A stretch of 46,225 bases of DNA from Chara braunii (taxonomy: Eukaryota; Streptophyta; Charophyceae; Charales; Characeae), in assembly GCA_003427395.1 (NCBI GenBank), contig BFEA01000662.1, positions 731,365 to 777,589 on the forward strand. The letters are read 5' to 3'. Position 1 is the first letter of the stretch, and each line of letters starts with the position of its first letter. Shown here one piece after another: positions 37,985-46,225 of the stretch. Both the position numbers and the translations under genes were made by a program. A model generated the notes under the pieces. That model had not been told where the DNA came from and ran no database searches. It saw only the letters and a list, made by a program, of their open reading frames with translations.

Positions 37985-38035
37985 ACGCCATTGCATACGG
38001 ACGCTTGACCTGATTTCCAACAGATACAATTTCAT
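37985..38035 (+). repeat. Retroelement 3' tail (pair 2, left)
   Basis: GGACGCTTGACCTGATTTCC-AACAGATACA is the same core as at 34.26 and 40.26 kb. It runs directly into the T-rich run of the opposite-strand copy. Weaker relatives lie at about 37640 and 37830. Confidence 0.6.
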
Positions 38036-38037
38036 CA

Positions 38038-38197
38038 TTTTTTTTATTTTATTTTATTTTTTTATTTTTATTTTTTTTAATGGGCCCAGTGCCCAAGGCT
38101 GATATTCCAAAAGAAAATATTAAGGCCGGGGTCCTCACAGTCTGCCCGGAGAGATCGAACCAAACTTACTGAGAACCGGGCTCGGCGTCCCTCCTAT
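38038..38197 (-). repeat. Retroelement 3' tail, A-rich end (pair 2, right)
   Basis: On the minus strand GGACGCCGAGCCCGGTTCTC is followed about 100 bp later by a long A-rich tail (plus-strand T-run 38038-38078). Confidence 0.7.
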
Positions 38198-38424
38198 AAT
38201 GATGATAATGATCCTGATGATGAAAATAATGATGCTGACTCTACTGATGATGATGATTACGACTATGCTATATCACCTATTCTGGCCTCCTAAACCTAGA
38301 GTAACACCTGAACTTCCCTATACCAGAACAAAGTTACTTAGAAACAATACCATCCTAACCAACGTCACCCATTACTGATCTCTTCTCGCCACCTAGCAGC
38401 CCCCCCCGATTCGCCACTGAATTG

Positions 38425-38532
38425 CTTTCCTCCCTCGGCAACACCCAGATCTCTCTACAAGGCCTCACACTCCTGCGATTTGCAAGTTACAGGGCAACAC
38501 CCCATCTCCGGCCAGCGTCGTTCTGGCATCGC
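38425..38532 (+). repeat. Dispersed 100-bp repeat (plus)
   Basis: CCCTCGGCAACACC, AGATCTCTCTACAAGGCCTC, AGTTACAGGGCAACACC and GCCAGCGTCGTTCTGGCATC in order; this is the best-preserved copy. Confidence 0.88.
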
Positions 38533-38664
38533 CGCACCAGGGGCACAGAACAGAACAACTTTGTTGACATCAGTCCGGGTTCTACCATCTCTGAGTGCCT
38601 ATACCCCAGATAAGGACGAAGGCTAGATGCTGCCAGAATCCAGAAAACTAGAAAAAAGATGATA

Positions 38665-38667
38665 CTA

Positions 38668-38709
<42 letters not shown>

Positions 38710-38770
38710 AATCTAATGATGATTATGATGATGATGATGATGATTAATCTAATGATGATTATGATGATTA
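38665..38770 (+). repeat. (ATG)n microsatellite with a duplicated ATTAATCTAATGATGATT
   Basis: GATGAT runs are interrupted twice by the same 18-bp phrase. Its 60-codon Met/Ile frame is not a gene. Confidence 0.95.
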
Positions 38771-38779
38771 GTATTATTA

Positions 38780-39640
38780 CTCCTAAGAATGGTCTCCCCC
38801 TCCCCCTCTTTCCCTCTCCGTCCCAACGCTGCCTCCGCTGAAACGGATTACCAAGAATGTAAGGAACCCATCACAACCCCAACACAGGACAGTCCCACCT
38901 CCCCCCCCCTTAACCCACAAAGGCATACAATTCCCTCCCAAAGTATGCCTCTGTCCTCCCTTTACCCTATACTGCCTCCGCTGGTGTGAGTATCCCCACC
39001 CCAACCCCAGAATAAGGTAACCCACAAACTCTGCTCACACCCCCTCCAGGGCTACACCTCCCTCCTTGTGTCACCCCTGTAGAGTGAAGCTCTCCTCTGA
39101 TCCCCCTTTTCCAACCATAAAAAATGAAAGCGTATACTCTAGGAGGAGCCTATCGAAAACAGGAATCCAACTGTCATTACGATATCAGGAACCAAACTTG
39201 CATTACGAAACATAAAAAATTACGCATAAAAAATTAAGATTTTTTTTAAAGGAAAACTTCTTAGTGAAGACTGATTGGAAAAACAGAGAGAAATCAATTA
39301 GAAATTTAGGTATTTAAAGAAATACCTTTCTGGTTCGTTTTAGAGGAAAAAGAAACTTGGATTTAAAGGTGATGAAGATGGATAACGATTGAAAATATTT
39401 AGAAAATTAGTTATGGATATTATTAAAATCGATTAATTAAAATAGTGATTGGGTTGATGATAATTAGTTGATTGGATAATGAATAATTAATAAAATAATA
39501 AGTTGGGAATATAAAACTGATTGTAGAAAAAGAAGGAAAGCGAAGAACAAAATTAGTAAGTATTACTGAGTCCACCTACAATGATGAAAGTGATTATTAC
39601 GCTGCAAAGACTGACACGACGCGAAGTAAATCTTTCTCCC
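38780..39640. other. Non-coding, C-rich then AT-rich
   Basis: 38.8-39.1 kb is C-rich with phrases shared with 35.7-36.0 kb. 39.1-39.6 kb is AT-rich. Nothing further recognised. Confidence 0.45.
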
Positions 39641-39995
39641 CCATCCCTTTTCCTCTTGAAATCCCAATCCCCGAACCTCCTCGCCTACTACCTCTCTCCT
39701 TTTCCCTCTTCTCTCCCTCCTTTATCTCCTCCTTATTCCTATCCCACCCCCTCCCACCCTCTTCCCTCCTCCGCTTCCACCTATTGTCACCCCGCTGTCC
39801 TCCTCTTCCTTCCTTGACGGGGCGGTGGGGCAAAGCCAAAGCAGAGCAGAGACAGAAAAGGAGAAAGAAGAGGAGAGAATGAATAAAGAATAAGAAGAAT
39901 AAAAAGGAGGGCAAGAGGAGATTAAAGGGAAGAGGCAGGAGGAGATGAAAGAGGAAGGGAGATCACAGAAAGAAAATAGAGTGAAAAAAAAAAAA
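39640..39995. repeat. Polypyrimidine block followed by polypurine block
   Basis: 39640-39815 is almost all C/T and 39835-39995 almost all G/A, so the two halves can pair as a large imperfect hairpin. The long frames across it are compositional. Confidence 0.85.
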
Positions 39996-40258
39996 GCCGA
40001 AACCTTACCCACACCCGTCAGGAAACTGGTGCTAATAATGCTGATGATGATAAAGATGATGATGGCGATGCTATTACCAAAGATCAACCCTGATGAAGAC
40101 ACGGATGAAAAGAAGACCATCAAACGGTCCGAAGGAGAACATCCCCGAGTCGAAGTAGCTTCCTCGTGATTAGATAATTTCGACGCTCGAAGAGTCCGCA
40201 CACTCAATGAATCCGGTCGATCCTCCTTCCCCTCCACGTGACAGCATTCTTTCATCAT

Positions 40259-40416
40259 TGTACAGGGATGCTAGACCCGATTTCCAATAGGTGTAGCTCC
40301 CCACCAATAGATGGAGTCTTCGACACAGGGGCCTACTTATCGGGGATGCTCTTATCACCTCATTAAGTAGGTTTTCCGTATACGAAGTTCACTAAAAAAA
40401 AAAAAAAAAAAAAAAA
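40259..40416 (+). repeat. Retroelement 3' tail with poly(A) (pair 3, left)
   Basis: GGATGCTAGACCCGATTTCC, AGCTCCCCACCAATAGATGG and GCTCTTATCACC, ending in a poly(A) run (40393-40416). It matches, in reverse, the tail of the minus-strand LINE at 40613-40765 over most of its length. Confidence 0.8.
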
Positions 40417-40521
40417 GACGTATTTTTTTGGAAACAACCCTAACACCATAAAGACAAAGGGTCCAAAACTGAACTCGCTAGCTATCCAAACCTCCCCCCC
40501 TCAACAAACGAATCGTCGGTC

Positions 40522-40610
40522 CAGGCTTTCAGTCCTCGTACCAGAACTCACCTGGTCTCTTACCCCCTTCTGCTAGGGTGACAGGGCAACACAACCTTCC
40601 CCAGTACCAA
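40522..40610 (+). repeat. Dispersed 100-bp repeat (plus)
   Basis: GTCCTCGTACCAGAACTCAC, GGTGACAGGGCAACACAACC and CCAGTACCAACC form a diverged copy lying between the two tails of pair 3. Confidence 0.65.
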
Positions 40611-40884
40611 CCTTTTTTTTTTTTTTTTTTGTAATCAAAACACAACTGAAGTCATTAGGGATGGTGATAAGAGCAGTCATTCCTAATCACCCAGTTGAGA
40701 CTCCAGTCTATTGGTGGGGAGTATCACCTGCTGAAAACCGGGTTCAGCGTCCGTTATACATAAAAATGTCCAGTATTACAACTTGATAAGAGTCAAAAAG
40801 ATCAAAATCACCTCTTCAGTCCTTATCAGACCGCCATATAGGACAAACACCTCTAGTAGTTCTAACCCTCTTGATGATGAGGAA

Positions 40885-42107
40885 TCATTTTTCACCCCTC
40901 CCAAACCATTGAGGTTCTACTAAAGCTAACTCCGAGGGAGGGAACAGTTCAGAAAAGCATGCAGCATCTCTGAGAAATTCCCCTGGCTGAATATCAAACC
41001 AGTCACTAAACTGTAGCAAGTAACACTTCTTGAGAGGCATCACAGACTCGTTCTCATCAGGCCATACCACTTGTCCAATTCCTTGTTCCTGAGATCCCCC
41101 TAACCAGTCCATTGTGAATTTGAGAATAAAATTATTGATGTCTTTCTTCTGAGTTAGAAATTTTAATTTAACTTTAAGATTAGCCCATTGAGCCCAAATT
41201 TCTATTTCCACAAATTGTTTGATATTTTGAGAAAATTTCACCCCTTCCATACTTACCTCCTCCATTACATATACACACCTCCTTTGTCATATGGTCCATA
41301 TGATAGCTTTCCTACCAAGACAAAATAGATTTGACTGAAAGGTTGAGAGGGGCAGGTCAACCGGATTCCATGGTCCTAGTAAAAGGGTTCTCCATTCTCA
41401 AGGTCACTCGAGACCCGTTAGTCTTCACCAAATACAGTCCCAATGTCGCCACATAAGGATGGACCCTGGACACTGAGTAAAAATGTGTTCAATCGTTTCT
41501 CTATATTTACGAGAGGGGAATGCCATGTAACAAGATCGACACTATGGTAATGCTAAACCCCATTGTTCCAACGTTGACAGATCTATCAACCAGTCATTGG
41601 TGGATAAACATCTATGCGTAATCTGCCATTGAAGTGAAGCAAATTTGACTGGTCTTTCCTTAGTGGATCGAAACCATTGTACTGATCTAAACTGGTCTAT
41701 GTGGATGTTGAGATGTTTTACCCATCTGTCTTGCACAATTGCTGGAGCATCGACTTTGAGTCTCAACATCCGATAGGCTGCGTTGACAGTCAGGGATTGA
41801 AGCGTTATGGGCTTACCTCTCTTCGAAACCTTCCATGTCCATTCCTCAGTGTCAAGTGGAAGCTCTGCTATTGGGATTCCGGGTAGTGGGCCCGTCATCG
41901 AGCAAGTGTTGTGTGGCTAGGTATTGTGTGAAGTAGGATCTTAATCCTGTATAACATTTTGTTGTGCATCCACTCCACCCTGTCTGGATCATACCTAGCC
42001 AAAAACAAATTCTGTTGTAAACGGAAAATATTTACCATTGCTCCATCCTGATATTGGCAAACAACCTGACCTATTATCCATACATTATCTGAATCATATC
42101 CTGCCAC
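40885..42107 (-). pseudogene. LINE ORF2 fragment, C-terminal zinc-finger end
   Basis: 42107-41895 and 41898-41542 encode the connector (FASLQWQITHRCLSTNDWL). Right after a TAG (41542-41544) come CRSC (41530-41541) and HIFTQC (41470-41487), the CX2C and HX4C halves of the LINE C-terminal finger. 41265-40885 is the terminal part. Order and direction agree with one decayed ORF2. Confidence 0.78.
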
Positions 42108-42452
42108 CCAATCTGAATCCTCAAGGCGGTATCATTTTCTTAGCGTTTTTACCCAAGCCAGAGGAATGGAAAAAATTATTTGGTCCAACATTTCAGGTAG
42201 GTGGAGAGCATATTTGAGAGTGAAGTCTACAGACTTCCAGTTCTTTACCGATGGATCCCGTATATCCTTAATCCTCAGGATTCCCCTTTTAACCCAGGTT
42301 GACCATGGAGGTTAAGAACTATTGTAAATACACCCATTGTTGTCTGTGATCCATCTATTCCCCAAAAAAGGTTGTCTTAACACTTCTTCATATCTTGATG
42401 GAAATGATATGTCAGGGAGTGGAAGTTGTTTCTAGGTTTTGATAAGAGAACC

Positions 42453-43092
42453 TCAAAATTTATCTTGACAACTATCCCTACTTGCTTCCCCCCCCATCCC
42501 TTCTTCATGTGAATGTAGGTTTCCTCTTGGAATAGACCAATACCGATTTTCTATCCATGTGAGTGGATGTATCCCTTCAATTGTGGATAACGCCAAACAC
42601 CGAATTTGCTCTAGGGCCATTGGTAGCCAGGGAACCTCTGGTGAAAATATCAGTGATTTTATCCATTGAAGAGACAATGCCCGATATTGTAAAGATGAAT
42701 CCAATATACGTAATCCCCCCTTCGATTTAGACTGAATAAGTGTAAGCTATGCTACCCTTGGAATTACTCTTTGAGTTTCATGATTTCCCTTACAAAAAAA
42801 AGATATCAGTTGTTCTGGTGCATGACCAAATTGTAGACTTGTACCAAATGGATGCTAATATTACATATTGATGATTAAGGCCCTTCCAAATAAAGAAGTA
42901 TGTTGATTTTTCCATTGGGACATTTATCCAATCATCGTTTGTAGTGGGTCTCCCTAGAGCAGTAAGGGAAACACCCAAGACCCGAATAGGCGTTTCTAAG
43001 GATAACCACTTCACCCTTGGTTGTTTAAGTGGTTTGACTCCATTGGAATGTATCCACCAACCCTGTGTCTTGCTACCCAAATTAACCACCAT
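42453..43092 (-). pseudogene. LINE ORF2 fragment, post-RT region
   Basis: 43092-42790 encodes KTQGWWIHSNG, then PIRVLGVSLTAL and a segment ending YFFIWKGLNHQYVILASIW, as found after the RT palm of plant LINEs. 42704-42453 (LQYRALSLQWIKSLIFSPEV) continues in another frame. Confidence 0.75.
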
Positions 43093-43146
43093 ATCAGATA
43101 CTAAGTACCAACCAACCTAGCTCTAACTACGTCGGACAATATGGTT

Positions 43147-43245
43147 ATGCCTTCCACCCTCGACAAAACTCCACAGGCCTCAAGCTTCCCCCAGGTCATA
43201 GAGTAGAAACTCCGGTACTGGCCTGTGTCGTCCCAGCATCGTCCT
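43147..43245 (+). repeat. Dispersed 100-bp repeat (plus)
   Basis: CTTCCACCCTCGACAAAACTC, CAGGCCTCAAGC and CTGTGTCGTCCCAGCATCGT: a diverged copy right beside the truncated end of the LINE. Confidence 0.65.
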
Positions 43246-43249
43246 TCTA

Positions 43250-44930
43250 AACCTACTTACTTGAACAAACAACTCCTCCCGTGTTGCAGGATTCCTTACT
43301 ACCTTCCATCCTCCATTTCTAACTCCCCCTTTGAATTCACAACATAGTACTTGTTTTGAATCGAAATTTGGAAATGAATTTTAGCCAATCACGTTTTTAG
43401 CCAACTGGTTGAGGTCCATCCCCCAAAGTTCCCCCCCTCCCTGTTGACCCTACTCCGGCTGGACTTACCATGCCTCAGCACTGCCATACCCTATTTACAT
43501 CTAGGTGGCTAACCCTCTCACCAACTAGATGCATTACATCCACCCCATAAGACCTCCCCCACCCTGTTGCAAATTCCAACATTAAAAACCTGATGTCATC
43601 ACTCAAAAATTTCAACATGTAAGCCCTCAAAGGAGTCACAAATCAAGATCAGACAATCAGAAATTGAATCGAGGCACATAGTGACTAGAATTTCGAAATC
43701 AGGATTACCTACCTCATGAATTTAAGCATCGACACAAATCAAAAGATCAAACGAGATTGAGTTACGATTTGAAAATTATTTTTAAGAAATCAGAGGTGCC
43801 CAACCTCTGATTTACGAATCTCAAGCTAAGAGTATTGCCCAGAAAGTAATTTAGCAACAAAACATACGACAATCGACACGGCTTATGATATGAAATTCGA
43901 AAGAAATAGGCAAACAAACTAGGTCAGAATTAATCTTGATTTAATCTTGACTTTCAAACCTCGGAATCATAATTATTAGTTATGTTTTCGTTACATATCT
44001 AGAATTCAAGATTAGAAAGACTAATAGGTATTGAACCAGACAAAACTATCTAGGAATCACATCCTTAAGAATCTCATCAGGGTCATCACAGAATCATCAC
44101 TACAAAACGTGAAGAGGAAGAACACAACTTACCCTCGACAATCCCTAAACGCAACCCCCCTCTCTCCAAACCTCACCTCCTCCTTCATCAACTCTCAAGA
44201 ACCTCGGCCGCCTATGGTTGACAACTATTCAACCATCCCAAAGGACCGAACGATGAAGATAACAGCACCGCAACTAGGATTACCATCACATCAATCCAAA
44301 CCACGTCACGAGACTAAACTTCTGAGAGTGCCAGCCGCCCCTCACAGGTAGCCCAAAGAGATGAAGGGGTGTCATCGTCGCAGACGTCGCCCGCCTGTAG
44401 AAGACCTGTCTTCAACATCATTACTCCCGCGTTCCTCCTTCCATTCCTTCTTGTAATACTCTCCCTCTAGCCCATGAAACCCTCCCAGCCTCCCCTGACT
44501 TTCCCCCACAACATTCCTCCTCCCAACGAGACCATGATATGAGACACGTTGCCCCCGTGTTCTTCCTCTCAAGTAAGCAAGCACGTGACAAAAACGACAA
44601 ACAGGAGAGCATTCAGCAACGCCCGGACACCACTAGCCTGCTCCTCCATGCCCCACGATCCCTCTCCCTCCTCATCATCCACCTGCTGTCCTCTCGCCCC
44701 GCACTCTTGTCCTCGCGTCGAAACTGCCATTGTGGTGTCCCGACCGTTCTTCATTTCCCACTCTCACCAAGGAGCCTGCTGTCGCGTCAAAACGTCGGGC
44801 GGCTGAGCACGCCCGGTAGTGCTCTGCCGCCTCTCACGACAGCCGATTTTGAATTATAAAAGCCGGAAAACGTGTCCGGCGTCCCTCACATCATAGAAAA
44901 GGTTACAATCCATTCCAAAACTGCACTACA
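43250..44930. other. Non-coding; small perfect hairpin at 43787-43813
   Basis: No gene was recognised. At 43787-43813, AAATCAGAGGT and ACCTCTGATTT form an 11-bp perfect stem with a 5-nt loop. A short phrase at 44131-44150 (CCCTCGACAATCCC) may be another scrap of the 100-bp repeat. Serine-rich frames at 44.4-44.86 kb show no family. Confidence 0.45.
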
Positions 44931-45587
44931 TATTTAACGAAATGACAAAATCCCTATTGTGCACAATACTGCGAGGCACACGGCCTCGATAAGCCCTACT
45001 GGGCCCCTATTTGCAACAGCGTTGGCCGCCCTAAGTGAAGGCAGGCTCGACCGACCCCAAGAGGCCTGTTTTGGACTACTTCGCAACTGGGGAAGATTCA
45101 GGCAGTTGCACAACGCCGGTTGGTTGGATGTGCCCAGGCCCTGGACTTCTTTATCAAATGCATCTGAGTCAGGCCCTGGGCGAGATTCGCAACATGGACC
45201 CAACTCAGGCTGTGGGCAGTTGGGCACTAGTAACCACCACAGGCCCTGGGCCTGTTTCCCTTGGATGGAGGCTCAGCCTCGTGGGGCCTACTGGAAGCTT
45301 CTGGGCCAGGGCCCAGTACCTCACGACTGCACGCAGCAGCAGGCCACTTCGATATAGGGAAGGGCCTGCCTCCACATTGACATTCGGGCACTGGCTGCCT
45401 TGTGCGCAAGCGCTGCTGCGCTATCGCCTGCCAGGCTCACGCGCTCACGGGCGAGCTGGAAGGAGCAGGCAGCCATAGCCGAGCTGCGTTGCTGTATGCT
45501 GGATGGGGCGGATGGTGGTCCTTGGGTGCAAGTGGCATCTGTGAGTTGGGGAACGAGGTTGTGAGTGATACGAGCGACATACCTGGT

Positions 45588-45735
45588 GCTTGAAGCGTGC
45601 GGCTTTGGCCGAGATCTGCTCGTACTTCGGGGAGCTGTTGACGTCATCAGTGGCATTGTAGAGTAGGCTAGATAGGATCTGCCATCTGTAGACTGGGCGC
45701 CAAACGCCAGATAGGATATCAACATTGGTTCTTCG
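45588..45735 (-). other. Exon-like open frame, unassigned
   Basis: On the minus strand one frame reads GVWRPVYRWQILSSLLY then NATDDVNSSPKYEQISAKAA and RFKHQ, ending CAG|GTATGT, a good donor. It has protein-like composition and no stop, but I cannot name a family. TTTGGCGCC within it resembles the primer-binding region of some plant Ty3-type retrotransposons, so it could also be the leader and gag start of an LTR element on the minus strand. Another open frame (minus, 45967-45719, SDSELQQSNSIIHM...) lies just upstream in a different frame. Confidence 0.3.
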
Positions 45736-46142
45736 TTGATGATGATGATGAGACTATTCCAGCATTGTCAATTATGAGCTTTTGGTGTGTTCTTATTTGG
45801 TGAAACTCGTGATGCAATTCTGCTTTTGGTTCGAGGTCACAACTATCTGGTCTCATGTGTATGATGCTGTTTGATTGCTGAAGTTCGCTATCGCTCATCT
45901 TCCTTGCAATACGGATAACTAAAGAAAAAACAGCAAAAACAAACCCTACAAAGGCAAAGACTACCACCCTTGAATATCACCCAACCGTGAGATCCACCCT
46001 GCCACCCACGCGGCAGGAGTCTGTGACCACAGACCCCGCAAAACAGCAGTTCTACCCCATTGGAAGTTTGTAATTGGCAAAATCAGGCGGCCACTCGTTG
46101 TTGCTTTTTTTTTTTTTTTTCACGCCCGCGACTGGGCCACGG

Positions 46143-46146
<4 letters not shown>

Positions 46147-46183
<37 letters not shown>
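46147..46183. repeat. (TA)n microsatellite
   Basis: About 18 TA units. The flank TCGTCACAAATATATATGA then GTCGGTGAAACTCC resembles the TCGTCACAAATAGAACT and TTTCACCGAGTC phrases of the 14.8-15.15 kb repeats. Confidence 0.95.
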
Positions 46184-46185
<2 letters not shown>

Positions 46186-46225
46186 TCACAAATATATATG
46201 AGTCGGTGAAACTCCGACGAAACAG

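Larger units (their letters stand above)
40613..43135 (-). mobile_element. 5'-truncated LINE with poly(A) tail
   Basis: Read on the minus strand, it starts within the post-RT region at about 43100 and proceeds through connector and zinc-finger segments to a 3' UTR. It ends in poly(A), seen as the plus-strand T-run 40613-40630. Lack of endonuclease and RT fits a 5'-truncated insertion. The 3' UTR holds the GGACGCTGAACCCGGTTTTC core shared with the other tails. Frames are broken in many places. Confidence 0.82.

Noticed and set aside
44959-45478. Two overlapping 130-147-codon forward frames
   Set aside because: They are Gly/Pro/Ser-rich with no conserved features and GC-rich composition, so open by chance.

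Overview
The window looks like nuclear DNA of a streptophyte, from the green alga / land plant lineage. The one well-supported host gene encodes a BRCC36-type deubiquitinase that reads most like the plant form. Its short exons (86-227 nt) are separated by introns of 0.6-8.9 kb packed with microsatellites and repeats. The rest is mostly decayed plant-type LINE retrotransposons, hAT-like MITEs and tRNA-related short repeats. A repeat-rich charophyte such as Chara would fit, but that is an inference and the sequence does not prove it. Two Nextera mate-pair junction adapters and two N gaps show that this is a draft short-read assembly.

Layout. From 1.1 to 16.6 kb, on the minus strand, lies the BRCC36 (BRCC3-like) gene. 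Six exons can be placed: 16607-16497, 7585-7460, 5733-5646, 3409-3324, 2165-1974 and 1372-about 1146. Together they give the N-terminus, the full JAMM metalloprotease motif and the plant-style linker. The C-terminal coiled-coil exons were not found and may lie beyond the left edge. Intron 2 has AT-AC ends with a U12-type donor and branch site. Upstream of the ATG (16.6-16.9 kb) are a CCAAT box and two G-boxes. From 17 to 18.4 kb are GC-rich and poly(A) repeats.

From about 18.4 to 27.1 kb, on the plus strand, is a long, decayed LINE: ORF1 with a CCHC knuckle, then an APE-type endonuclease, a reverse transcriptase and a C-terminal zinc-finger region. A 945-bp hAT-like element with an 8-bp target-site duplication sits between endonuclease and RT, and a second AT-rich insert splits the region after the RT. 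From 27 to 33 kb is non-coding DNA with two families of degenerate repeats, a 493-bp foldback MITE with a perfect 8-bp target-site duplication, a cluster of inverted repeats, and tRNA-like SINE heads. From 33.7 to 45 kb is a repeat-dense zone. It holds three tail-to-tail pairs of a poly(A)-tailed retroelement tail, at least seven copies of a roughly 100-bp dispersed repeat, a 5'-truncated LINE on the minus strand (43.1-40.6 kb), and a broken Asn-rich reading frame. The right end (44.9-46.2 kb) has an unassigned exon-like frame and an (AT)n tract.

No operon, CRISPR array or complete non-host system is present. The most notable features are the AT-AC intron just before the JAMM exon, the nested transposons dated by their target-site duplications, and the tail-to-tail retroelement family.
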